In this document: positions 25,158 to 32,545 of the stretch, in pieces | Layout: each line of letters starts with the position of its first letter | Position numbering within the stretch: the first letter of the stretch is position 1 | Source: Pseudonocardia hierapolitana | GTDB lineage: Bacteria; Actinomycetota; Actinomycetes; Mycobacteriales; Pseudonocardiaceae | Reading direction: 5' to 3' | Assembly: GCF_007994075.1 (NCBI RefSeq) | Contig: NZ_VIWU01000001.1 | Location: 5,580,001 to 5,644,000, forward strand | DNA: 64,000 nucleotides | Notes under the pieces: model-generated | The model's database searches: none | Seen by the model: the letters and a program-made list of their open reading frames with translations, nothing else | Told to the model about the DNA's origin: nothing | Made by a program: the position numbers and the translations under genes

Positions 25158-26209
25158 GCCTGCACCTCGTTCAGCTCGGCCGCGAGCAGCGCCGCCTGCT
25201 CGCGCAGCTGCGGCGTCGGCGTCGAGTACACGTGGGCGAACAGCTCCGCCGGGTCGGGTGCGCTCTCCCGCCCCATCCCCGCGCGGACGTGGGCGGCCAT
25301 CTCCTCGGCGGCCGCGGCGAGCTCGGCCTCCCGTTCCGGGGTCAGCACGCCGGTGGCGACGAGGTGCGCTCTCATGCGCAGCAGCGGATCGCGCGGGCGC
25401 CACTCATCGACCTCGGCCTCGGTGCGGTAGCGGCTGGGGTCGTCGGCGTTGGTGTGCGCCTGGATCCGGTAGGTGTCGGCCTCCACCAGCGTGGGGCCCT
25501 CCCCGCGGCGGGCCCGGGCGACGGCCTCGGTGAGCACCACGATGAGCGCCGCGAGGTCGTTGCCGTCCACCCGCACGGCCGGCACGCCGTAGCCGACTCC
25601 CTTCGCGGCGAGCGACTCCGCCGCCGACTGCCGCGCGAGCGGCACGGAGATCGCGTACTTGTTGTTCTGCACCAGGAACACGACGGGCGAGGCGAACACG
25701 GCGGCGAAGTTGAGTGCCTCGTGGAAGTCGCCCTCGCTGGTCGCGCCGTCCCCGCAGAGCGCCATGACCACCGTGTCCTCGCCCTTGAGCCGGGCCGCGT
25801 GCCCCACCCCGACGGCGTGCGGCAGCTGCGTGGCGAGCGGCGTGGCCTGCGGCGCCACGCGCGTGGCCACCGGGTCGTAGCCGCAGTGCCAGTCGCCGCC
25901 CAGCATCACGAGGACGTCGAGCGGATCCACGCCGCGGGCCGCGATCGCGGCGACGTCGCGGTAGGTGGGGAAGAGCCAGTCGGTCTCCGCCAGCACGGCG
26001 GCCGCGGCCACCTGGCACGCCTCCTGGCCGTGCGAGGACGGGTACACCGCGAGCCGGCCCTGCCGCACGAGCGCACCCGCCTGGTCGTTGAGCCTGCGGG
26101 CGAACACGAGCCCCCGGTACCCCTCGAGGAGCACCTCCGGAGCCGGCAGCGGCGGGTCGTCCGCGACGACGGCGCCCGTCTCGTCGATCAGCCGCATCGG
26201 CTCGGTCAC
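25154..26209 (-). CDS. bkdA: Branched-chain 2-oxoacid dehydrogenase E1 alpha subunit
   Basis: A 351-residue E1 alpha. The thiamin-diphosphate motif is present: GDGATSEGDFHEALNFAAVF followed by the Asn of QNNKYAISVP. DPSRYRTEAEVDEW contains the phospho-loop-like segment, and HGQEACQVAAAAVL lies upstream. GTG 26209 follows a GGGGAGG ribosome-binding site; the more upstream frame is poor. It is first in a three-gene operon with E1 beta and E2, and no E3 is present, so lipoamide dehydrogenase is shared from elsewhere. The operon diverges from an Lrp-type regulator, as is common for bkd operons. A pyruvate dehydrogenase role is a less likely alternative. Confidence 0.92.
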   Translation of the reverse strand: MTEPMRLIDETGAVVADDPPLPAPEVLLEGYRGLVFARRLNDQAGALVRQGRLAVYPSSHGQEACQVAAAAVLAETDWLFPTYRDVAAIAARGVDPLDVLVMLGGDWHCGYDPVATRVAPQATPLATQLPHAVGVGHAARLKGEDTVVMALCGDGATSEGDFHEALNFAAVFASPVVFLVQNNKYAISVPLARQSAAESLAAKGVGYGVPAVRVDGNDLAALIVVLTEAVARARRGEGPTLVEADTYRIQAHTNADDPSRYRTEAEVDEWRPRDPLLRMRAHLVATGVLTPEREAELAAAAEEMAAHVRAGMGRESAPDPAELFAHVYSTPTPQLREQAALLAAELNEVQA

Positions 26210-26321
26210 CTCGGCACCTCCCCGGCAGACATTCGGATCAAAGTGTCCGGCGCAGCGGCTACAGATCACCAGTTGAGAGGGGGAAGTCGAGACGGAATGT
26301 CGATATGGTCGGCCATCGTGA

Positions 26322-26341
26322 GCCGATCAACCGAGATCGGC
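26322..26341. promoter_or_regulatory. Inverted repeat in front of the Lrp-type regulator
   Basis: GCCGATC and GATCGGC form perfect 7-bp arms around a 6-base centre. The repeat ends 15 bases before the regulator ATG, in the 146-base gap that also serves the bkd operon. It is a candidate Lrp binding site; a further GGTCGGCC lies just upstream. Confidence 0.45.
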
Positions 26342-26355
26342 CCTCCTGGACGGGG

Positions 26356-26823
26356 ATGGCGAGACAGGTGGCCGTGCAGCTCGACGACATCGACCGCCGC
26401 ATCATCGACGCGCTCCGCCGCGACGGCAGGCTCTCGGTACGCGCGCTCGCCGAGCAGGTGAGCATCTCCCGCGCGAACGCCTACACCCGCCTCGAGCGGC
26501 TGACCTCGTCCGGCGCGATCACCGGCTTCACCGCCACCGTCGACCCGGCCGCGATCGGCCTGGGCACCTCCGCCTACGTCACGCTCACCGTGCGGCAGAA
26601 CTCGTGGCGCGAGCTCAAGGCCCGCCTGCAGGCCATCCCCGAGGTGCGCCACATGGCGCTGGTCGGTGGCGAGTTCGATGTGATCCTGCTGGTCAGGGCG
26701 GCCGACAACGCCGCCCTGCGCGAGGTGGTGCTGAACGAGCTGCAGGCCATCCCCGAGGTGATCGCCACCCGCACCTCGCTGGTGTTCGAGGACGTCGAGA
26801 ACATGGGCGGCACCGCCCGCTGA
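26356..26823 (+). CDS. Lrp/AsnC-family regulator, probable bkd regulator
   Basis: A 155-residue Lrp/AsnC protein. The helix-turn-helix is about 6-55 (LDDIDRRIIDALRRDGRLSVRAL, then VSISRANAYTRLERL; the Ser-Arg-Ala helix contacts DNA). The C-terminal RAM domain includes VGGEFDVILLV. ATG 26356 follows GGACGGGG; ATG 26305 would add 17 residues without family sequence. Its gene diverges from bkdABC and the intervening region has an inverted repeat. BkdR-like proteins of this family sense branched-chain amino acids, so activation or repression of the bkd genes is the likely role. Confidence 0.88.
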   Translation: MARQVAVQLDDIDRRIIDALRRDGRLSVRALAEQVSISRANAYTRLERLTSSGAITGFTATVDPAAIGLGTSAYVTLTVRQNSWRELKARLQAIPEVRHMALVGGEFDVILLVRAADNAALREVVLNELQAIPEVIATRTSLVFEDVENMGGTAR

Positions 26824-27000
26824 CCCGCCCGACGCGACGTACGCCCGGCCGACGGCGGATCATTCGCGTCGGGTCGCCACGCCGCGGGCGGCCCGATCCG
26901 GCAATACGCTCGAGCTGCCGCTTCATCACCAATACGGCGCCCACTCGGCCGATGTTCGTGCGGTCGACCGGGGATTTCCTCCACGGTGGGGCGGTAGGCC

Positions 27001-27016
27001 GCGTTCCGCGGAACGC
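27001..27016. repeat. 16-bp palindrome, copy 1
   Basis: GCGTTCCGCGGAACGC is its own reverse complement. It is the outermost left copy of four identical copies around the HNH gene. Confidence 0.9.
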
Positions 27017-27052
27017 TCGAGGCGGTCCCGGGGACAGAGGTTGCGCGGGCAT

Positions 27053-27131
27053 CCGTCCCCGGCTTGAGGGCACGCCGGTTGTCGACGAGACCGCTCTTGC
27101 TGGGTGCCTGCGCGACTATCTTGTGGTCCCG
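27053..27131 (+). repeat. 79-bp inverted repeat, left arm
   Basis: This arm starts CCGTCCCCGGCTTGAGGGCA and ends TGTGGTCCCG. It aligns without gaps to the reverse complement of 28756-28834, with 12 differences that are clustered in the middle and mostly transitions. Confidence 0.85.
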
Positions 27132-27168
27132 TTCCTGTCTTTCCGGGTGGCTGTCGGAGCCGTTTGGT

Positions 27169-27184
27169 GCGTTCCGCGGAACGC
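27169..27184. repeat. 16-bp palindrome, copy 2, abutting the HNH stop codon
   Basis: An identical copy of GCGTTCCGCGGAACGC ends directly at the base before the HNH gene's stop codon (27185-27187). It may act as a small hairpin terminator for that gene. Confidence 0.85.
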
Positions 27185-28597
27185 TCACGCCGCCGTGCGG
27201 ATCCGGCGGGGGAGTAGGGCGTCCAGGATGGGTTCCGGGTCGAGGCGGTCGCCGTACCAATCCGGGGTGAGGGTGGTGTGGTCGATCTGTAGCCGGGCGC
27301 GGGTGTGCATTTCGATGAGGCTTTCGGTGTTGCCGGTCAACGGCGTTGGGATGGCCGGGATCGGGGTGCCATCGGGTCGGCGGAACTCCCATCGACCGGC
27401 CGGTCGGTGGATGCGGTAGCCGTGGTCGTGGATGAGGCGGTGGTGGAAGGAGCAGATCAGGATCAGGTTGTCGATGTCGGTGCGGCCGCCGGACCACCAG
27501 GGGATGACGTGGTGGGCGTGCAGGTGCCGGGTGTGGGTGCAGCCGGGGAACTGACACCCGTCCCCGTCCCGCACGGTGAGGGCGGCGATCTGGGCGGGGG
27601 TGGCCAGGCGCCGGTTGCGCCCCAGATACATGCGGTTGCTGGTCCGGTCGTTGAGCAGCACCTGCACCCGGGCATCACAGGCCAGCCGCTCCGCCGTCGA
27701 GTAGGCGACCTCGGGCCCGTCGTCGAGGCGGGCGGTGCCGGTGGTGGCGTCGAGGTGCACGATCACCTGCGCCTTCCCGCGCTCGACCACCGGCCCGGAG
27801 CCCTCGTCGGAGTGGGTGTGGCCGTTGACCAGGGTGAGCAGGGCATCGGCGCGGCGGGCGGCCACCCGGTCGGCGGCCGGCCCGGGTTCCTGTTCTCGGG
27901 CGCGTGCCTCCAGATCGTCGGGTGCGGGCGGCACCGGATGGTTGATCGGGGTGCGCGGCGGCACCTGGGCTTCGATCGCCGCGACCAGGGCCGCGCCGTC
28001 GTCGGGGGTGAGGCGGGCGCGCAGGACCAGTGATCCGTCCTCGTCCCACTGCCAGGTCAGCGACCGCCGCACGGCGTGGTCGGCGGGTGGGATGTGGCGG
28101 CGCCGCACCGCCCGGACCACGGTCTCCACGTGGCTGGCCGTGCCGTGCCGCGCCAGGTTGCGCAGCACCTGCTCGGCGGTGTCCGGGTCGGCCACCGTGG
28201 TGTGCCGCAGGCCGGAGGTGCCGGCGGCGATCTCGGCCGCGAGCCGGGTCAAGGTTCCGGTGTCGGACCCGGCGATCCGGGTGATCGCCCGAACTTTCGA
28301 GTAGGAGAGCTGCCCGGCGGCGAACGCCTCCCGGATGCGCGGCAGGTTGCGCAGGGCGTGCGCCACCCGCAGACGTTCGGTGGCGGTGCGCAGGTTCATC
28401 CCGGCCCGCCAGGACAACCAGTGCGCACAGGAGTGGATCCCGTCGCCGGCCCAGCCGTCGCGTTGGTCGAACTCGGCCAGCAGTTGTAGGAATCGGCATT
28501 CGGCAGCGGCGATGTGCCCGGCCAAGCCCAACAGCTCCGATTCGAGGTCGTCGGTTGTCATTGCCGACAGTTGGGTGGGCAGCGAAATGATCGACAC
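27185..28597 (-). CDS. DUF222/13E12-type protein with C-terminal HNH endonuclease domain
   Basis: A 470-residue protein of the actinobacterial DUF222 (13E12 repeat) family. The N-terminal DUF222 region covers about 15-330 and includes SYSKVRAITRIAG and VQVLLNDRTSNRMYLGR just after it. The HNH nuclease is at about 345-395, with zinc Cys residues in CQFPGC and active-site His in HLHAHHVIPW, then DNLILICSFHHRLIHD. GTG 28597 is chosen because GGGAGG lies six bases upstream; ATG 28561 lacks this. Such genes are abundant in actinobacterial genomes and their role is unclear. This copy is wrapped in symmetric repeats, suggesting a homing or mobile-element-like unit. Confidence 0.92.
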   Translation of the reverse strand: MSIISLPTQLSAMTTDDLESELLGLAGHIAAAECRFLQLLAEFDQRDGWAGDGIHSCAHWLSWRAGMNLRTATERLRVAHALRNLPRIREAFAAGQLSYSKVRAITRIAGSDTGTLTRLAAEIAAGTSGLRHTTVADPDTAEQVLRNLARHGTASHVETVVRAVRRRHIPPADHAVRRSLTWQWDEDGSLVLRARLTPDDGAALVAAIEAQVPPRTPINHPVPPAPDDLEARAREQEPGPAADRVAARRADALLTLVNGHTHSDEGSGPVVERGKAQVIVHLDATTGTARLDDGPEVAYSTAERLACDARVQVLLNDRTSNRMYLGRNRRLATPAQIAALTVRDGDGCQFPGCTHTRHLHAHHVIPWWSGGRTDIDNLILICSFHHRLIHDHGYRIHRPAGRWEFRRPDGTPIPAIPTPLTGNTESLIEMHTRARLQIDHTTLTPDWYGDRLDPEPILDALLPRRIRTAA

Positions 28598-28666
28598 GAC
28601 AAACCTCCCGAAGCGCCCTGAGTCAATGTTCGACCCGAAGGATGGCAGTCGGGTCTGACAATTTCT

Positions 28667-28682
28667 GCGTTCCGCGGAACGC
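28667..28682. repeat. 16-bp palindrome, copy 3
   Basis: An identical copy of GCGTTCCGCGGAACGC lies 69 bases upstream of the HNH start codon, where it could also affect its expression. Confidence 0.9.
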
Positions 28683-28755
28683 GGGGACGCGGGGACAGGA
28701 GAAGGCGCGGGATGAAGGCAGGCACTTGTTTCGTCGTGAACCTGCGGGGATGGGT

Positions 28756-28834
28756 CGGGACCACAGGATAGTTGCGTAAGCACCCGGCGGTGACGGTCTC
28801 GTCGAGAACCGCCGTGCCCTCAAGCCGGGGACGG
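28756..28834 (-). repeat. 79-bp inverted repeat, right arm
   Basis: This is the inverted partner of 27053-27131, about 85 % identical. It begins CGGGACCACAGGATAG and ends AAGCCGGGGACGG on the plus strand. Confidence 0.85.
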
Positions 28835-28987
28835 CCGCCCACGCAACCACGCTATTCGGTAGTGATCCCAACCCAGCCATCCTCCCCACGCAGGAGGCAC
28901 GCCGGGAATGGGGTGACAGCGCCCGAGGCGCAGCTGAGGTCGATCACAACGGCCGCCCGAGGCGACCAGGCTCGCCCCACGCGAGGT

Positions 28988-29003
28988 GCGTTCCGCGGAA
29001 CGC
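28988..29003. repeat. 16-bp palindrome, copy 4
   Basis: The outermost right copy of GCGTTCCGCGGAACGC, 144 bases upstream of the next gene. Confidence 0.9.
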
Positions 29004-29147
29004 GCGGAGGGTTCCGGGCATTTCGAGGGGAGGAACGGGACCACACGGCCGGAACGGCTCGCTCGGGAGGCGGTAGGCGAACAGCCACCTACGGCAGCGT
29101 GCGTGGATCGTCGGAGAACCGTGCGCGGCGACGCCGAGGCTGGGCGC

Positions 29148-30023
29148 ATGACCACGAACGAGAAGCCCGTGACCGTGATCGGTCTCGGACCCATGGGGCA
29201 GGCGATGGTGCGCAAGTTCCTCGCTGCCGGGCATCCCACGACCGTCTGGAACCGCACCCCGAGCCGCGCGGACGCGCTCGTCGAGGAAGGGGCCGTGCGC
29301 GCGGCGTCGCCTGCCGAGGCGGTGGCGGCGAGCGAGCTGGTCGTCCTCTCCCTCACCGACTACCAGGCGATGTACGACATCCTCGGCCGGTCCGAGGATG
29401 CGCTGGCCGGCCGCGTCGTCGCCAACCTCAGCTCGGACAGCCCGGAGAAGACCAGGGAGGCCGCCGCGTGGCTGGCCGAGCGCGGGGCGCAGCTGCTCGC
29501 GGGCGGCGTGATGGTGCCCCCTCCGATGGTGGGGGAGGAGGGGGCCTACGTCTTCTACAGCGGCCCCCGCGAGGCGCTCGACGCCCACGAACCCACGCTG
29601 CGCGTGCTGGGCAGGCCCGACTACCGGGGCACCGACCCGGCGCTGGCCCAGCTGTTCTACCAGTCCCTGCTGGCCGTGTTCCTGACCGCGCTGGCGGCGG
29701 AGCTGCAAGCGGCCGCGCTAGTGGGATCGGCAGGCGTGAGCGCGAAGGAGCTGGCGCCGTACGTGCGGGAGACCCTCGAGCTCGCCGCCGTGTACGCGGA
29801 CGAGACCGCCCGGGACGTCGACACCCGCACCTACCCGGGCGACCTCAGCACGGCCACGATGATGGGCGCGACGGCGGACCACATCGTCGCCGCGAGCACC
29901 GCGGCCGGCCTCGACACCGCGTTGCCCGAGGCCGTGAAGTCGCTTTACGACCGCGCCGTCGCCGCCGGTCACGGCAACGAGAACTGGACCAGCCTGTACG
30001 AGGTGGTCGCCCGGACGAGGTGA
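29148..30023 (+). CDS. NAD(P)-dependent oxidoreductase, imine-reductase-like
   Basis: A 291-residue enzyme of the 6-phosphogluconate/3-hydroxyisobutyrate dehydrogenase superfamily. The Rossmann motif is VIGLGPMGQAMVRKFLAAGH (residues about 9-28), followed by VWNRTPSRADALV, which favours NADP(H). The C-terminal helical domain forms the dimer and active site. The conserved dehydrogenase Lys motif is not evident and the end GHGNENWTSLYEVV resembles imine reductases. Reduction of a cyclic imine or iminium is therefore the best guess. ATG 29148 is the clear start. A strong terminator hairpin follows the stop by four bases, so it is a single-gene unit at its 3' end. Confidence 0.8.
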   Translation: MTTNEKPVTVIGLGPMGQAMVRKFLAAGHPTTVWNRTPSRADALVEEGAVRAASPAEAVAASELVVLSLTDYQAMYDILGRSEDALAGRVVANLSSDSPEKTREAAAWLAERGAQLLAGGVMVPPPMVGEEGAYVFYSGPREALDAHEPTLRVLGRPDYRGTDPALAQLFYQSLLAVFLTALAAELQAAALVGSAGVSAKELAPYVRETLELAAVYADETARDVDTRTYPGDLSTATMMGATADHIVAASTAAGLDTALPEAVKSLYDRAVAAGHGNENWTSLYEVVARTR

Positions 30024-30026
30024 TCA

Positions 30027-30077
30027 AGTCGACTCCATCGGTTTGGCGAGGCGCAGCACAGACCGGTGGAGTCGACT
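30027..30077 (+). terminator. Strong hairpin terminator after the imine-reductase-like gene
   Basis: AGTCGACTCCATCGGT (30027-30042) pairs with ACCGGTGGAGTCGACT (30062-30077): a 16-base stem, one G-U pair, 19-base loop, starting four bases after the stop. No T-run follows, as is usual in high-GC actinobacteria. Confidence 0.7.
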
Positions 30078-30158
30078 CGCTCATGTCCGAGCGCGTCCCG
30101 GAACGGGGCAACCAGACTCACATGTTCCGTGCGCGTGCCCGCCCCTACAGTCCGTGAC

Positions 30159-30974
30159 GTGATCGACTCGGCCGCGCGAAGGGCGCGCACGATCGTGGAG
30201 CACCGCACCTTCCAGCCGACGGTGATCGCCGTCATCCTCGTCAACGCGGTGACCCTCGGGCTGGAGACCTCCACCGTGGTGATGAACTCCGCGGGCGGGC
30301 TGCTGCACGCCGTCGACCGGGTGGCGCTGGCGGTCTTCGTCGCCGACATCGCGCTCCGCCTCGTGGCCTACGGGCGGCGGTTCTGGGTCGACCCCTGGAA
30401 CGTCTTCGACTTCCTGATCGTCGCGATCGCGCTCGTGCCGGCGTCCGGGCCGTTCTCGGTGCTGCGTGCGCTGCGCGTGCTCCGGGTGCTCCGCCTGATC
30501 TCGATGGTCCCGAGCATGCGGCGGGTCGTCGGCGGGCTGCTGGCCGCGCTCCCGGGCATGGCGTCGATCGCCGCCCTGCTCTCGCTCATCCTGTACGTGG
30601 CAGGCGTCCTCGGCACGAACCTGTTCGGCGCGGTGGCGCCGCAGTGGTTCGGCGACCTCGGCACCACGCTCTTCACCCTCTTCCAGACCATGACGGGCGA
30701 GGGCTGGGGCGAGATCGCCAGGGAGGTCATGGCCGAGATGCCGATGGCCTGGATCTTCTTCGTCGTCTACATCCTGATCAGCTCGTTCATGGTGCTGAAC
30801 CTGTTCATCGCGGTCGTCGTGAGCGCGATGGAGGGCCAGGTCATGGCGGAGGTTCGGGCCCAGGAGGAGGAACACGCCGCGGAGGAGCAGATCGCGAACC
30901 GGATGATCCTGGAGGAGATCAAGCAGTTGCGCGCGGAGCTCGCCGCGCTCCGGCCGGAGCGGGCGGAGCCCTAG
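30159..30974 (+). CDS. Bacterial voltage-gated cation channel (NaChBac family)
   Basis: A 271-residue six-helix ion channel subunit, expected to form tetramers. The S4 voltage sensor has Arg every third residue (VLRALRVLRVLRLISMV, about 101-117). The pore loop has LFQTMTGEGWGEI (about 174-186). In NaChBac the filter is LESW; here it is GEGW (Gly180-Glu181-Gly182-Trp183), which could change ion preference. A C-terminal Glu-rich coiled coil (about 228-266) matches the tetramerising tail of such channels. GTG 30159 is chosen because family sequence starts there, but no clear ribosome-binding site is seen and upstream GTG codons are possible. It is followed by a cupin gene 10 bases later. Confidence 0.88.
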   Translation: MIDSAARRARTIVEHRTFQPTVIAVILVNAVTLGLETSTVVMNSAGGLLHAVDRVALAVFVADIALRLVAYGRRFWVDPWNVFDFLIVAIALVPASGPFSVLRALRVLRVLRLISMVPSMRRVVGGLLAALPGMASIAALLSLILYVAGVLGTNLFGAVAPQWFGDLGTTLFTLFQTMTGEGWGEIAREVMAEMPMAWIFFVVYILISSFMVLNLFIAVVVSAMEGQVMAEVRAQEEEHAAEEQIANRMILEEIKQLRAELAALRPERAEP

Positions 30975-30984
30975 GTTGGACGAG

Positions 30985-31449
30985 ATGCACGCGGAGGTTC
31001 CCGGCCCGTTCATGCTGGCGGCCCGCGAGGGCGTACCCGCGAGCGCGCCGGAAGGCAGCGAGATGCTCGTCAAAGCGGGTGCCGCCGAGACCGGTGGGCT
31101 CTTCGGCCTCCTGGAGGGCGTCGACCGGGCCGGGTTCTCGACGATCGTGCACCGGCACGACGTCGCCGAGGCGTGGTACGTCCTGGACGGCCGGTACCGC
31201 TACTACGTCGACGGCCGCTGGTTCGAGGTCGGCCCGGGCGGGTTCGTCTTCGTGCCCGCGGGGGTTGCGCACGGCCTGCGCTGCGTCGAGGCCGGGCGGA
31301 AGCTCACCCTGCTCGTTCCCGGCGGCCCGGAGGGCTTCTTCCGGGACGTGCACGGGGCGTCGGAGGCCGGCGAGCTCACGCCGGACGCGCTGCGGGACAT
31401 CGGCTCGCGGTACGGGCTCGAGGCGCTGGGCCCACTGCCACCCGGCTGA
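30985..31449 (+). CDS. Single-domain cupin protein
   Basis: A 154-residue cupin. The first motif is VHRHDVAEAWYVLDGRYRYY (His, His, Glu metal ligands) and the second is PAGVAHGLRC with the last His. Metal binding is therefore likely; it may be an enzyme or a sensor. ATG 30985 is used; TTG 30976 is an alternative just two bases after the channel stop. It is probably co-transcribed with the channel gene. The ligand is unknown. Confidence 0.8.
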   Translation: MHAEVPGPFMLAAREGVPASAPEGSEMLVKAGAAETGGLFGLLEGVDRAGFSTIVHRHDVAEAWYVLDGRYRYYVDGRWFEVGPGGFVFVPAGVAHGLRCVEAGRKLTLLVPGGPEGFFRDVHGASEAGELTPDALRDIGSRYGLEALGPLPPG

Positions 31450-31538
31450 CCGCCGGCCGTTCAGGGTTTGCGCCGGGCCGGCGCCGGAATTCGCCTCGTT
31501 GACGTGCCGGGAGATCGGACGGACGATGCTGGTCTCGC

Positions 31539-31560
31539 ACTTTCTCGACGAGGAGAAAGT
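31539..31560 (+). promoter_or_regulatory. Inverted repeat covering the ribosome-binding site of the ABC ATPase gene
   Basis: ACTTTCTC (31539-31546) and GAGAAAGT (31553-31560) are perfect 8-base arms with a 6-base loop. The AGGAG ribosome-binding sequence (31551-31555) lies in the loop and right arm, eight bases before the ATG. The hairpin could mask translation start, or the DNA may be an operator. Confidence 0.5.
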
Positions 31561-31563
31561 TTG

Positions 31564-32250
31564 ATGATCGAGCTAGCGTCCGTTTCGAAGGTCTATCGCT
31601 CCGGTTCCATCGAGGTGCACGCGCTCGACCACGTCGACCTCTCGATCGCGGAGGGCGAGTTCGTCGCGATCATGGGTGCGTCCGGGTCGGGCAAGACCAC
31701 GCTCATGAACGTCCTCGGTTGCATGGATCTGCCCACGTCCGGCGTCTATCGCCTCGACGGGACCGATATCCGTTCGCTCACCGAGAACCAGCTCGCCGGT
31801 ATCCGCAACTCGCGGATCGGATTCGTGTTCCAGTCCTTCAACCTCGTCCCGCGCACGAACGCGCAGGCCAATGTGGAGCTGCCGCTCATCTACGCGGGCG
31901 CCCACCACCGCAGGCGCCGCGCCCGTACCGCACTGGAACGGGTGGGGCTCGGCGAGCGGTGGCACCACCTGCCCAACCAGCTGTCGGGCGGCGAGCAGCA
32001 GCGTGTGGCGATCGCGCGCGCCCTCGTCACCGACCCGCGGATGATCCTCGCCGACGAGCCGACCGGCAACCTCGACTCCTTCGCGACCACCGAGGTCATG
32101 GATCTGTTCTGCGAGCTCAACCACGAGGGCCACACCATCGTGATGATCACCCACGAGCGCAGCGTGGCCGCCCTCGCGCGGCGGGTGATCAGGCTGGAGG
32201 ACGGCCGGATCGTGAACGACAACCCCGCGAGCGGTGCGCTCGTCGGCTGA
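31564..32250 (+). CDS. ABC transporter ATP-binding protein, MacB/LolD type, without adjacent permease
   Basis: A 228-residue ATPase. Walker A is GASGSGKTT, the signature is LSGGEQQRVAIARAL, Walker B is MILADEPTGNLDS, and the switch His is in MITHERS. The sequence groups with MacB/LolD-type ATPases, which pair with FtsX-like permeases for export or lipoprotein release. No permease gene lies next to it on either strand: a cupin precedes it and a 295-base gap and an unrelated operon follow. It is thus an orphan ATPase, or serves a permease elsewhere. ATG 31564 follows AGGAG placed in an inverted repeat. Confidence 0.9.
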   Translation: MIELASVSKVYRSGSIEVHALDHVDLSIAEGEFVAIMGASGSGKTTLMNVLGCMDLPTSGVYRLDGTDIRSLTENQLAGIRNSRIGFVFQSFNLVPRTNAQANVELPLIYAGAHHRRRRARTALERVGLGERWHHLPNQLSGGEQQRVAIARALVTDPRMILADEPTGNLDSFATTEVMDLFCELNHEGHTIVMITHERSVAALARRVIRLEDGRIVNDNPASGALVG

Positions 32251-32545
32251 CGATCCGCCTCACAGCGACACGACGAGGCTCGCGCCGCTCAGCCCCTCGT
32301 CGAGGGACTTGCCCTGGGTGCCACGGCTGCACTGAGGGAGCTCAAGGTCTCGCACCGGCTCCGAGGGCCGGCCGGTCGGCTGACCGTTCCTGCCTCGCTC
32401 CTGGGACGCCACCCGTCACGGGCAACGGAAACATCGAATTGACACCGTGGTTTCCCTGCGACCTTGACCGCTCTCCCAAGCCGTGGCACCGTACCCGAAA
32501 CCCTCAAACGAACTATTTACGAACCTGGATCGTATTGGCGGTCGC
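32251..32545. other. Promoter region of the nine-gene catabolic operon
   Basis: No gene is supported. The right half (about 32505-32540) is lower in GC than the surroundings, and TTGACA (32439-32444) and TTGACC (32464-32469) are possible -35 sequences without a convincing -10 at standard distance. The region separates the orphan ATPase from the catabolic operon and should contain its promoter. Confidence 0.4.

Larger units (their letters stand above)
26824..27184. other. Non-coding stretch holding the left repeat arm of the HNH element
   Basis: No gene is supported in these 361 bases. From 27001 on they carry two GCGTTCCGCGGAACGC palindromes and a 79-bp inverted-repeat arm described separately. 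The first 175 bases hold nothing recognisable. Confidence 0.6.
26990..29078. mobile_element. Candidate DUF222/HNH mobile-element-like unit with symmetric palindromes and inverted repeats
   Basis: The HNH gene is enclosed in the order palindrome, 79-bp arm, palindrome, gene, palindrome, 79-bp arm, palindrome. The palindromes are four identical 16-mers at 27001, 27169, 28667 and 28988. The arms (27053-27131 and 28756-28834) match in inverted orientation with 67 of 79 identical and no gap. A 10-base direct repeat GGCGGTAGGC occurs just outside at 26990-26999 and 29069-29078. The layout is that of a self-contained unit. No transposase is present, so mobility could depend on the HNH nuclease or on another enzyme. 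Boundaries and mobility are inferred. Confidence 0.55.
28598..29147. other. Non-coding stretch holding the right repeat arm of the HNH element
   Basis: No gene is supported in these 550 bases. They hold the ribosome-binding site of the HNH gene, two palindromes, the 79-bp right arm and a 15-base copy AGGAACGGGACCACA (29031-29045) that also occurs inverted at 27122-27136. The upstream region of the dehydrogenase gene at 29148 is at the right end. Confidence 0.6.

Noticed and set aside
27001-29003. CRISPR array from four identical 16-mers
   Set aside because: The copies are perfect palindromes at irregular distances and surround a gene; spacing and spacers do not fit CRISPR.
32439-32470. TTGACA as -35 of a sigma-70 promoter for the catabolic operon
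   Set aside because: No acceptable -10 hexamer lies at 16-18 bases; kept only as a note in the region description.
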